DNA of 64,000 nucleotides, taken from assembly GCA_009617715.1 (NCBI GenBank), contig VTFK01000405.1, forward strand, positions 248,001 to 312,000, in the 5' to 3' direction. The notes beneath the pieces were generated by a model. It was not told where the DNA came from and searched no databases. It saw only the letters and a list, made by a program, of their open reading frames with translations. A program made the translations under genes and the position numbers. This stretch comes from Plectrocnemia conspersa (lineage: Eukaryota > Arthropoda > Insecta > Trichoptera > Polycentropodidae). This document shows positions 24,150-34,955 of the stretch, piece after piece; the stretch's first letter is position 1, and each line of letters begins with the position of its first letter.

Positions 24150-24340
24150 TTTTCCTATTGTTTTCTATTTAATTAGTTTTTTTTATTTGTTTCAAGACTA
24201 AACTCGAAACAACCATTATTACCAATTTATTCATTAAAATATTTATATCTAGCATTTCAAAAGCTCTTATAAAATCTAATAACGCTGCTTTAATAAATGT
24301 TTTGTATTTTTTGCTTAATGGCTTCCATTAAGTTATTAAA
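24150..24340 (-). pseudogene. LINE reverse-transcriptase scrap, minus strand
   Basis: The minus-strand frame near 24230-24300 reads AALLDFIRAFEMLDINIL. This fits the first catalytic block of non-LTR reverse transcriptases (vfLDFsrAFDtvdhniLl), with the Asp preserved. Frames on both sides are stopped. It is a short dead relic, and its spelling differs from the other RT scraps in the window, suggesting a different LINE family. Confidence 0.45.
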
Positions 24341-24599
24341 GAGCTGTCTTCGTAAAATGCCTCCTCTAAAACTCTAAAATATATACAAATATTCAAGTCA
24401 TTAAAATTTCCATACAATAAAAATAATTATAATATAATAATAATTATATGTATATATTATTGTATTTAAAATCACATTTAAAGGTGTAATGGGTTTACGC
24501 ATGGAAGTTTTACGTTGAAAACATTTCTTTAAGCTTGTTCTATTATTACGCACTTCCAACACACCCGTGAATATTTATACAACATAATACATCTTTTGT

Positions 24600-24985
24600 G
24601 AACACATCCTGACCGCATCCGGATTGATAGGCATTCTTCGCTCGAGAGAACAGCAGCGTTCCGGACGGAGATTCTGCGCCTGACGGTTATTGTTTTCTTT
24701 TGAAACGTCAGATTTTATCTATGAAGAAATCCATTCTAGTTTCGCAATTCTTCCTTCATATTTTTTATTTTATCTCCAGGAAATGCCCTGAAAATGAAGC
24801 GACGCCCTCGCACAAAGCTGCGGACCCGAACGAGGGTCAAAGTTTGTCAGTTGTAAAGCCTTTAAATGGTTCATTGGAAATCGTTTTATTTCCGCTCGCA
24901 AGCTTTCAGCCTTGCCAATTTCGCATTCACCTTATCGAAAACAACGGTAATTTCAATCGAAAGCTCAACGCAATGTAGCCAGAAT
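24600..24985 (+). other. GC-richer island, candidate exon
   Basis: A strong-looking 3' splice signal (pyrimidine-rich tract, then ATCTCCAG ending at 24780) is followed by an open plus-strand stretch. The codons after it read KCPENEATPSHKAADPNEG, and the frame continues to a TAG at 24976-24978; a GGTAAT donor-like site lies at 24945. Codon choice is more mixed than in the AT-rich background. No domain is recognised. This is one of the better candidates for a hidden exon, but a conserved non-coding element remains as likely. Confidence 0.25.
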
Positions 24986-26143
24986 AATTGTGGATTCAAC
25001 AAAACCTAGAAAACTTCATTCCCAACTTCCAATATTATTTCTGAGTCTGAGTCGATATTAATTAATATTCGAAGCGGCTAGATTAACCCACAGCTAAGCG
25101 AACAGATAACTTTTTTTATTTGTTCAGGAGCGGCAATTTGGTATTGTGATGTTTATTCGCTTAGAATTAATTTCAATATATACTTCAGAATTGTGAATCT
25201 TTGAATATTGGATACATGACGATGGTTTTTAGCATAAATTTATTTAATGCTTCAAATAAAAATCGTCAAAAAATAACATTAAAAAATAAGCATTTTATAT
25301 TTAAATGTCTTAAATAAACAGATTTTTGTGAAAAACAGAAGTAGAAAAGTAGTGGGCTAATTTTCTCCAAAAAGGCTTATTTTTGCTTTATATCACCACA
25401 AGTTTTTATTTTTTCTAAAATGTATCGTCTCTCTGGTCCTTTCTAGTACATATATCTTTAAAGACTGATTTTTTTTACCCTACATAAATAATGCGAGTAA
25501 TGGTTTATGTAATTAAGCTTTGAAACTTTAGAAAATATTAGTAAATTAAAAGGAAATTTGTTCTTCCAAACATTATAAAAGCCCAATAAAAATTTAGAAT
25601 CCTTCGCTAGGACCTCATGAAAGAGTGCCGCTTCCACATTGCTTTTTTTTCTTTAGAGCATAATCCAATATTAATTTAATTCATTTTAAATCATTTAATG
25701 GAAATAAACAATATATTTATAGATTTTTTTGAGACTGTTTCTCCATTTACGTTAAGATCTTTGTATTTATAACAAGGATAATATTAGATTTTTTATTAAA
25801 ACAGCCAAATAATTAATTAAACATCGTACAGTTAAATTTACACTGTACTTCAAGATTTTATTTTAAGTATACAAGTTAATATTTAACTTTATTTTCTGAC
25901 AACACAGCCATTTTATAGTGATATAAAAATTACCATAGAGCAGTAAATACACAAAATAAGCATGAATTAAAAATTTCGACATATAGCTAGTCATTGCAGT
26001 TTTCTTAAATACATTTGGTACAGTTTTGTTCTTTACTTTTTTAACTTAAGATAACAATATATTTATTTATCTAATTTTTATACTAAACATACATTTAATA
26101 CGTAATATAAACATAAACAGAAAATAAAAAAAAGGTTTAATAT
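24986..26143. other. AT-rich background, no feature
   Basis: AT-rich sequence with no credible frame, palindrome or element end before the LTR-like copy. Confidence 0.55.
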
Positions 26144-26766
26144 TGTAGCGTCGTTTAAAAGGGTCTTTGTCCCAAACCATAAACTCGCGTTATTGACTAT
26201 CACCAAAAATGATCATTCATCAACAATTGAGAGAAACAAGACAATATAGCGTAAAGGATTTTGGATCACACTGATCTTGTTACAATCTCATAAATAATAC
26301 GAGTATTTACAGTGAATATTCTCTGTCATTGAGAGAATTCCTTTGTGGTGAAACGGCCACGTGAAATTCTCGAAAATACAAGTCGCTTTTTAATGGCGTT
26401 AATGGCTAAATGATCGCTGCATAATTGCGATTGGTCAGCAAACCTTGTAGTCCCGAATACATCATCCCGAAGAAGAGCAAGCAGTCAGGCAGTCAGTCAC
26501 GAAGTCACGAAGTCACAGATTCACCCCGCCTGAAGAACGCCCGAACAATCATCGCTGCAAGAGAAACTGCCTCCTGACATTTGCTGCAGACAGCTATATA
26601 AGCTCTGAAGATCGTCCACGGACATCATCCCTGCGCCAGCTTCACCACCGCTTGAAGAAAACATCTCACCATTAATCGCCCGTCGCACATGTGTAAATAT
26701 TGTAATAAAAACTCTTACTAGATTCCATTTTGAGTCTCATTAGCTACGGGTTACCAAACCCCTATA
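26144..26766 (+). mobile_element. LTR-like repeat family, copy C (most complete, probable solo LTR)
   Basis: The copy starts TGTAGCG and ends CCCCTATA, close to a TGTAG...CTACA pair of LTR ends with one mutation. ATAT flanks both sides (26140-26143 and 26767-26770), a possible 4-bp target duplication as made by Ty3/Gypsy integrases, though AT-rich context weakens this. In order it contains ATGATCATTCATCAACAAT, ATTCTCTGTCATTGAGAGAA, a TATATAAG box at about 26595, and a GTAATAAAAA polyadenylation-like site at about 26702. Four other copies occur in the window. No gag or pol remnant adjoins it, so a solo LTR fits best. Confidence 0.65.
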
Positions 26767-26810
26767 ATATTATAATTTATTTCTTAACTCTTTGAGCGGT
26801 ATCGCCGTAT

Positions 26811-27834
26811 ATTTATTTATTTATTTATTTATTAAAATTATAACCATCGTGACCTGACAGGCAAACCTAATGCGTCACGATAGTCAAAAGTACTAATACA
26901 TCATAATACATACAGATATAAACAAGACAAAACAACAGACACAAATCACCTCAACAGGTGTGCATTGTCCCATACGAATTGAACCAAAACTCCATAAGTG
27001 CAAGAGAAAATGTCAATATTACTATGGACAGAATTGAGCAGACAAATGGCCTTGGCCAGAGAAGAGTTGGCAAGTGCTCCAGTTCTACACTTAACAGGCA
27101 AGAATAGTCGAGAACTATATCCACCTTCAGGAGCCCACATTTGAAGCTGCTCGAGCACTGAAGGATTGTTACGATGCCCTTGAGCAATTTCCAGAAGTGT
27201 TTAATTACATAAACACTTCTGCGAGTCGACAAAGAAACGTATCCCAGGGCTCCCAAAATAAAAGCACTGGGAAACAAGAACGGATAATACCCGTATTACT
27301 TCAAGTATAAATATCGAAGAAATTTACGTTGTACTTTTTCCAGCTTCAATTCATTACATTGATTCATTACGCCTGGGATCCAAATGATGGAGCTAGTTTC
27401 TAGTATGCTGCGGACTAGAGTATCATAAAGAGTGCGCAATACTAAAGTATTCCTGAAGTAACGCGCATTTCTCAAGATAAAACCGAGCATTTTTAAGGAT
27501 TTGCTATGAATCTCTGCAATGTGCTGGCGAAATTTCCAATAAAAGTTGAAGAAAACCTTTCCAGAAAATATCCACCTAGATGGTATGAATATTTTGCCGG
27601 CATTAACGACCTTGAAAATGAAATTGTGTGACATTTCTTTACACTGAAAGGCAATTGGTTATAGCAAGCCCATTTCCATATAGAGTTGAGATCCTCCTGT
27701 ATATGTACGGCTGTCGATCTTTTACTGTTTCGAGGTACCTCAGATCGGTAAATATTTACATATTTTATCAAATAAATAATAAATAAAAGGCTTTTAACAA
27801 CATAAAACAAACTAATTTCACAATAAATCGACAA
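26811..27834 (-). mobile_element. 5'-truncated LINE (Jockey-like), with 3' microsatellite tail
   Basis: On the minus strand, RT coding remnants begin near 27750 and run left to about 26950. A short 3' UTR (GCCTGTCAGGTCACGATGG at about 26845-26862) and an (AATA)n tail at 26811-26833 follow. 5' truncation with a 3' simple repeat is the hallmark of target-primed LINE insertion. The frame is broken into at least three pieces. Confidence 0.75.
26950..27760 (-). pseudogene. LINE reverse-transcriptase C-terminal half, decayed
   Basis: Three overlapping minus-strand frames carry successive parts of a non-LTR RT. In 27493-27834 there is a block HIQEDLNSIWKWACYNQLP and KKCHTISFSR, matching the helix after the YADD box (lq.DLn.l..W...n.L..n..K...isFsr). 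In 27296-27634 there is KSLKMLGFILRNARYF, then LYDTLVRSILETSSIIW and KVQRKFLRYL, the thumb region of Jockey/CR1-type RTs. In 26951-27277 there is RRSVYVIKHFWKLLKG, the usual post-RT block (leRRr....l.fl.kll.G). Shifts between frames and internal stops show it is dead; the catalytic boxes lie in the missing 5' part. Confidence 0.75.
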
Positions 27835-28650
27835 TTTTATTTTTTAACTCCATCACGGTGACAATTAACGACCCGTCCGATTTGTATTTACGTATAAAAA
27901 GTAAATATCACCAACTAGAACGTAATAAAGCACACACGTACACACATTGTGTGAGTGTCACAGGTCAATCACGTTGTTTTCCAGTCTATTGGTCATGCCA
28001 GACGTGCGCCCGACTTTACTTTTGTTGCCAACGGTGAAATCCCTCAGCTTGTTTGGTCAGGTGTCGTTTTACGCGATTATAATACATTATATACGAGAAA
28101 ATTATACATTGTTTACAATATAATAATAGAGAACGAAGAGAAGAGCCAAAAACGTTAATGCCTAAAGCTCTACATATGCACTGCGGGTGATCGATTCTTC
28201 GTCTATTTACAATGTTTAATAAGTTAACGTTATTATATTCATAATATATTTATGCCCTATTAAAAATATTATTGTTCAATATTTTTGGCAAAAAAATTAA
28301 ATAAATCGGTTTATTATTTCGTTTTTAACAAATCTGAAGTATATATAGATTTTTACTTAAATATTTTATTTTATTTATAAATATAATATGTACACGACTG
28401 AAATTCGTAAAAAAAATTCATTGTGTGTAAATATTAGTAGAAAAAAATTCAGCCCACATTCAAGAATCGTTTCTCAATGCTACCATTTAAAAATATAAGA
28501 TCAAATGTTAAGGGGAAAAATATTTATTCTTAATGGAAAAAACAGAGATATATCGTTACCATTTAAATAAGCTCTAGTTGGTCTTTATAAATAACCATCA
28601 CTTATTATAAGTTTTAAAAGCACAACTCAAGTATCGATGTGAAGCCCATG
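27835..28650. other. Unassigned, partly GC-richer
   Basis: 27840-28160 is less AT-rich and has a 67-codon plus-strand frame (27955-28158) without a recognisable motif. 28160-28650 is AT-rich. It may include the original insertion flank of the LINE, but I cannot identify a target duplication. Confidence 0.4.
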
Positions 28651-28653
28651 GAA

Positions 28654-28781
28654 CCCCGACATTAGCGCGCGGGACTTTAGCGCGCCGACATTAACGCGCC
28701 GACGTTAGCTCGTGGGATATTAGCGCGCAGTACAACCCCGACGTTAGTGCGCAGGACATTAGTGCGCCGACATTAGCGCGC
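28654..28781. repeat. GC-rich 14-15 bp minisatellite (CGACATTAGCGCGC)
   Basis: About eight tandem units with small differences (CGACATTAGCGCGC, GGGACTTTAGCGCGC, CGACGTTAGCTCGT and so on) form the head of the foldback element. The unit is far more GC- and CpG-rich than the surrounding genome. Confidence 0.8.
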
Positions 28782-29511
28782 AAAACAAATTTATTTTATA
28801 TTTTTGACTACTTATTTAAAGAAATTTACATACCTAAGATAATTTTTCTGGGCTCGTATTTTTCAGGTCAGAATTTTAGAATGGTTTTGGTCAAAATTTT
28901 TATTGCATGGGTCAGAATTTATAATAAATGGTCAGAATACTAGCGGTCAGAATAAATATTAAATGGTCAAAATAAATATTAGATTGTCACAATTTATATT
29001 AATTAGTCAGAATAGAAATCAGATCGGTCAGAATTATTATTAAATGGTAAGATTTATGTTGACACATGGTCAGATTCGATTTTTTCAGTTGGCGATAGTG
29101 TTATCGTTTAAAATTGGTACAATTGTTCGTCGGCGTCTGTCGTTTACATCTTGACAGCTCTGACGCGCCAACGCTGAATCAACAGCTCTTGTCCACACCT
29201 ACTATTAGACCTTCGCTATTAGACTACGGTGAATGATAATCAAAGTGTAACATTCTAAAATAAAAAAAAAATATTTTATAACATGGTTTTTATTTATTAA
29301 TAATTACAAAAGGGAAGCGTCTTGCTACCGCTCGCGCCGACTTTCACTGTAGAACCAAACAACCTAACCTTTTTTTTTTTTTAATGATATTGTATTAATT
29401 TGTTGTCATTTCGGTATATCTTGTAATTGTCCAGCATTATCCAATCTATGACTAAAATTTCTAAAAGCGAAGACGCATATGTGAGTACCACAAATGGAAT
29501 GAGATAATAAA
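28654..29511 (+). mobile_element. Foldback repeat with GC minisatellite head, copy 2 (3' truncated)
   Basis: From CCCCGACGTTAGTGCGCAGG at 28736 this follows copy 1 (19852-20640) almost base for base through the GGTCAGAAT array, the CTACCGCTCGCGCCGAC block and the GAGATAATAAAA end. The inverted right-hand array of copy 1 is absent. The minisatellite head is longer here, about eight units at 28654-28781 against three in copy 1. Similarity is high enough that the family was active fairly recently. Confidence 0.65.
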
Positions 29512-29585
29512 ATACAAGTTTGATATTGCAAACAAACTACCAATCTAATTTGCATTTAAAATATATATTACATTCTGACTTCTGT

Positions 29586-29642
29586 GGGCGTTGAGCTGTT
29601 AAGATATATTGTTATACAATATATCTTAACAGTTTAACGCCC
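29586..29642. repeat. 57-bp near-perfect hairpin
   Basis: Arms of 27 bp pair with only two mismatches around a 3-base loop. The inner 17 bp (CTGTTAAGATATATTGT and its complement) are perfect and the outer end is GGGCGTT/AACGCCC. It may be a tiny MITE-like palindrome or the stem of a structured RNA. No tail or target duplication identifies its origin. Confidence 0.75.
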
Positions 29643-30480
29643 GAGGAATTTTTGCATAAAAATATTTATTGTATTTTTAAACCCTAACATACAAGTTTTT
29701 ATAATGACTTTTTTTTATAATGTATTGATATTTTATATTTAACATAATCGCAAAAACCCATCTAAAGGTTTTGAAGTTATCTCGGCATACTTGACTTGCT
29801 TCATTCACGCCACATATATCAAACATCGTGTGTGTGGAAAATATGTAAAAACATTTTATTTTTGAAACTTGATATTATAATTAGCTTTAATCATTTCATG
29901 TTGATCACAATACTTTGTTAAAATAAGTTTTTAATTATTAAAATAATAGCAACATGTTATATAGAATATTTAAAAATAATGTTTATGTTAGAACATCAAG
30001 TAATTGAATTATTTCAGTTCAATGGTTACAAAATATTTTTTTATATCTCCTTCATCTACATGAGCCAAATAAAGTCGTATATTTGGTAAATACGGTGATT
30101 ATTTTTGGCGAAAAAAATACAAATAAATCAATACGTTAGTGAAAATAAATTAGTTGGATTTCGAAAATTATATTGGGCTTAGGTAAGACACCTTTGGAAA
30201 TATCTCTCACACCTTATGATTTATTAACACATTACTTAATATTACTGTAGAATAAAAAAAATTGAAACAAACCCCCGAATAAATGACTCTAAAAAAACTT
30301 TTACATTGTAATGCTGCTTTACCGCTTTTAAAGCAATCTTGATAGTTACGTCCTCCATCGCGCATCCAGCCCATATAAATTATGACCGACATAAAAAAGA
30401 GCGAATAGCTAGCTAGCTGTACGTCCGGCAAGTGCAATTTCATTATCGAGTGCTTATCCTCATACTATCCAAGATGCACA
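29643..30480. other. AT-rich background, unassigned
   Basis: Mostly AT-rich. The minus-strand frame 30207-30443 has no recognisable domain. Confidence 0.5.
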
Positions 30481-30900
30481 TACTACAACCAGGTAGCGTG
30501 CATGATGCATTCAATAAAAGCGCATATTGTTAACAAAATACTTTCATACCTTGCACGCGAGGCGAAATTGAACCGCACGAAATTGCCGACGGTTTTGCGA
30601 AACAACCCCCGACCAACCCCCAGCCATGAACCATCATAACCACCCCCACGATACGAAGACGACAAGAAACAGGGTGGCTCGGAAACAGCGTCGAATACTA
30701 CAATATGCGCGCAAATGTGACAGCTGCAATTTTCGACGGGTGTTTATTAGGCATTTTAGTCAGGGGTGTAGACTTGAAATCGTTGAAAATATCTGGACTC
30801 CAATTATTTCCTTCAACGTAAAATGTCACCCATACGACCATTTGCATAACACACTGTATTTAATTAAAAATAAGGACGGCTTTAAATGACCCGTTTGTTG
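30481..30900. other. GC-richer island, unassigned
   Basis: Moderately GC-rich block with an 87-codon plus frame (30626-30889) and a 60-codon minus frame (30483-30665) that overlap. Neither has a domain that I know. The plus product is basic at the start (KTTRNRVARKQRR). Candidate conserved non-coding element. Confidence 0.3.
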
Positions 30901-32780
30901 CACTTTGAATATATTTTGGCGGCCGATGTGTGTCACGCGGACGAAAAAAAAAAATTAAATAACGCTAGTTATTGAGATAAGAGAGATAATTTAAGATGGC
31001 TGTAGGATAGTTAGGGTTACTGCCAAAGTAAATATGATTACAGATTATTTTATAAGTACTATTTACAGCAGTATATAAATAATATCGTATTTAAAATGTA
31101 AAGTCAAAGTTTTTACTAGTAAGTCGAGCTGTATTTGCTGGCTGAGCTCTGGTAATATTTACAACCTAGCTCGATTTAAATTAATCATCACGATATTCAT
31201 ACGTGAGATTAAAAAAATCCAGGAAAGCCTAATATGTAATGTTACATATATATGCAATATTTTTTAATCAAAATTATTATTAATTTAATTTTATGTAAAA
31301 AAAATCACACTTCAAACTGAACACATCTGCAAAAAAATATTGATACACAAATTAGAGCACACAAACACGTCTATGTAAAAACAAAGTTTGTAGTAGCTAA
31401 CGACAGTCGGGTACATTTTTTTACAGCATCGTAAATTTGGAATTTGACGTTTTTATAGCAGCGCAAACGTTCTTTGAACTACACTTTTGATATTGCATCG
31501 GTCGCTTTTTTCCATGTAGTAAGTTTATGAAGTATACCGATTTTTTTACCAAATCCGCTTAAGAGAGCTTCTGCCGTTTTGGTACGTTGACTGTCTGTCG
31601 TAAAATCCCGATTCGCATTAGTCACATAGACATTATGCAGTTTTTTTTCCATTCTATTATATATGACGTTCGATGCATTACGGTCTTCATAAATAATACA
31701 ATGGCGGATTTGGCATTGGCTTGTCGTTGCCGTCAGCTAAATACACATGAATATAGCGAAATGCCACAAAATGTCATGGCATGCTCGATGACACGATAAG
31801 TACACCAATTTGGATCGGAAACATGTATAAGCTGTATATGAAAAAATATTATGTTCATTATTATTTTAATTAAATTAAATTTTATTTAAAAGAGAGATTT
31901 AATTTGTGAAATTAAATATATTTTAAAACATCAAAAAAAAAATAACCAACAGTGTTAAATTTATTTTGTTTTTACCCATGTTTAAAATAAAGTTCAAAAA
32001 TATAATCTTAAGATTTTGGAATAGGTATATATACTATTATATATTAATTAAATGACTGCTTCAAAACTATTTACTTTATATCGTTAAACTGTTTTAAAAA
32101 TTCTAGAGAGACTACACTAATAGATCTTATCACAATCCATCAAAATTTGTAATTAAGTCGTAGAAGTATTAGTTAATTTAAATATATATGTTTTTTTTAT
32201 TTTATAAGACTTCATTTTATATTTCTGTGTATTTAAAAAAATGTTACTTCTCAAGATTAATTAAATAATATTAGCTGTCTCGAGCCTTAAACGCTTCATG
32301 TTTTTAAACTCTCATAATCGCAAAAAATAATTATTTTCCTAGCAGCTTAATTTACAAATATTTCATATACATCCTTCAATATATTATTATTTAATCGTGT
32401 AAGAAAAATGGAGTTATACGCCATTTTTACTATTTTTGCATTCCATCGCCCTTCGCTGTGCTTCGAAGAAACCTAATTAATCTAATTTTAAAAAATACCA
32501 TTGTTTTGTAATATTTATAATTAAAATTAATATTTTTGTAATTGAAAAAATATGTTGCGGTAAAAATTAAAATAATAAAAGTTTTTCTGCAACTTTTATA
32601 GACAAAACCTATAAATTTTAATTGGCAGTGTATACAATAAAAAATATTTGCATGCTTTATGAAACTTTATTTTAGTTTACAATTTTTTCAATTTTTATTA
32701 ATAAATATAAAATTTTCTCAATCTAAGGAACCTTATTAATAATAATAAATTACAATTTTTAAACCAAGATGATAATTGGA
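30901..32780. other. AT-rich background, unassigned
   Basis: AT-rich overall. 31380-31800 is somewhat GC-richer and contains a 70-codon plus frame (31587-31799) with no recognised motif; 31800-32780 is very AT-rich. No element ends found. Confidence 0.5.
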
Positions 32781-32786
32781 TTTATT

Positions 32787-32910
32787 TTTATAGAAGTGAA
32801 AAATAAAGTTTTTTGCTTAATAATTTACACGATAGTGAGCGATACAAGTTTTCGACTATTGATCTATAAGACCTGGGTTAAAATCCTGTATGAATCTTAG
32901 TATTTTTAAT
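32787..32910 (+). repeat. tRNA-derived SINE-like unit
   Basis: Shares an ordered alignment with the unit at 47768-47890: ATAAAGTTTTTTG, then a TTTCGACTATTG-type block, then a polymerase III B-box-like GGTTAAAATCC at 32876-32886. B-box consensus is GGTTCRANTCC; two positions differ. Two dispersed copies with this layout suggest a SINE family derived from a tRNA. It is not a functional tRNA, since the acceptor and D stems do not pair. Confidence 0.5.
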
Positions 32911-34500
32911 ATTTCATCAAATGAGAATTAGTGATAATTATATAGTTATAATTCCGATTGATCATCATAAGATTATGTTTACCTAGAACATCTAATCGTG
33001 CTATATCGCTGATATAAAATGATTATTTACTTATTTAATATATTTTACCTCATATATAGAAAAGTGTTGTGTGTTACAAAGTCATACATATGGAAAATGA
33101 GCTAAATTTTTAATATAAAAATGAATTTTTTTATACGTTTTTAAGGATTGAATAAGCGATGATTTTCTTCATAACTCTTAGAAATGAAAAGTGGATATGA
33201 GGGTTTAATTTATTACACATAAGTACGTTAGCCGTTTGTCATAAAAATTTAATACGATTTTAATAATTCATTATTGAGATGGCAATGTTTTTTTTATATT
33301 AGAGAAGAAAGGGTAAAACCACTAAATGACATATATTACGTAGCACACAAATCAGTCAGTCATAAAAAGTCAAAATAATATATAGTTTTTACATTTATCT
33401 ATAACTACATTAAAACATTTAAATTAAAACTTGAAATGTGGAAAAATCAACTAAAAAATTGTAAATTAATTAATTTTTCTTTATGCAGTTGTGATTTAGC
33501 AAATATGCTATAAATATTCTAGGGTTATTATTTAAATGTTAAGTCCGATTTGAAGAAATCAAAGAGTATGAAAATTATATGATACAGTAATTCAAATATA
33601 TTGCAACATGGTGCTAAAATAAAATTAACGTATAATGAAGTTATCATTTCAGGTTTTTATTTGTACGTACCAAAACATTTTATTAAAATGCGTAAATTTG
33701 CAGAAAAAATATTGGCGATTTTTGGTAGTACGTGCCTGAGTAAGAATTTTTTTTTAAATACTATTGAGACTATATACAGGTCTAGATTAATAAAAAACAG
33801 AACTGAAAACGTTTCAAGTTAAAGGTATTAATTTTCTTTACATATTATTTTTGTTTTAAATACTGCTTTAAAATAAATGTATCTAATTTTTATTTCTGTA
33901 AAATTAATACAAGAATTTAAAAAAAATATATTCGAATAATATTAAAATACATTTAAATGCTCGCTACAGTTTTAGGGATGGGAAGGGGGTTGCTTTGCGG
34001 CCCACAGCCACCTTCAAAGTTAATTTGACGGCACCTCTTCGCGTATGAGTTTTACACCACTGGTGTACATCAATATTAATACACATTTAAAATTTTGTTA
34101 TATAATTAGTATCAACAATGAAGATAAATGGGCTAAGAAAACTTTTGATAAACATGCTAGTATATATATTGTTATGGTCAAGGTGCTTAAAGGTTATTAT
34201 ATCGTTGGTATTCGTACAGTTTAGATACAAAACACAGCCTGTTTGTTTGAAACAACATGTAAAAAAGACAAAATTAAGCATTCAAACAGCAAAAGGAGAG
34301 TTTCGCTGGTCCTTCGAATAACGGTAATACAGCATTTCTGCGGGGTTTAACATCTCATGCGAATAATAATATTGTAATTTATATTAAATATATTCACGAC
34401 AAAACATTGGGCGTGGATTTATATTGATCTTATTTTATATGGTAGAAATGAAAAATATATAAATATCAATAAATAATATTTTTATAGATCCAATGTATAC
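32911..34500. other. AT-rich background, unassigned
   Basis: AT-rich. Frames at 33601-33822 and 34118-34321 (plus) and 34087-34281 (minus) look like chance. A short GC patch with a GCGGCCCACAGCC block at 33996-34008 is reminiscent of hAT-like MITE ends but too short to call. Confidence 0.45.
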
Positions 34501-34504
34501 AAAA

Positions 34505-34955
34505 TTCATCATGATTTAACCTTACACCACCTACCGTTAATAATCAACGTTCACGATTATCCCCAAGTTCGCCACACGTCTTACAATCCTTACACACTCC
34601 GTAGAGAATTTATGATAGGAAAAAGTTCCAGTTTCTCCCACCGAAACTTAATTATGACGATGATTTATTGCGTGCGTGACGGCGCTTTGGCGGACGGGGG
34701 TGACTGGCAGGAGCCACTCGGGACCGATGTCGGTGGTGTTCGAGGCGTACATAAACACAACCGATTGCAATCGCGATATGTTGAATAAACAACCAACGAC
34801 GAGCTGTTCGCAAAGTTTCGCTATTAATCTGCAAGCGCTCCAGACTGACGACACTTTTGCCCTTCGTCTGAAGGTGGCCGAGCGTATTAATCTTCTGAAG
34901 CATGTTAAGATACCGTGGTGGCATTTATTTGCATATGATTTAGGTGAGTGGTAAT
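34505..34955. promoter_or_regulatory. GC-richer island with Hox/Exd-type site
   Basis: G+C is clearly raised from about 34620. A perfect composite Exd/Hox site, TGATTTAT, lies at 34662-34669. Open frames exist on both strands (plus 34676-34954, minus 34652-34924 and 34648-34992). The plus frame of 92 codons reads sensibly (for example ALRLKVAERINLLKHVKIPW near its end) and is followed by a GGTGAG donor-like site at 34944, so an exon is possible. I recognise no domain. Conserved enhancer versus exon is unresolved. Confidence 0.3.

Noticed and set aside
26144..26766. Complete LTR retrotransposon
   Set aside because: No second copy in direct orientation at a suitable distance and no gag/pol remnants between copies; a solo LTR-like unit is all that is supported.
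19852..28781. CGACATTAGCGCGC arrays considered as a CRISPR array
   Set aside because: Units are directly tandem with no unique spacers of constant length and occur at the head of a eukaryotic dispersed repeat.
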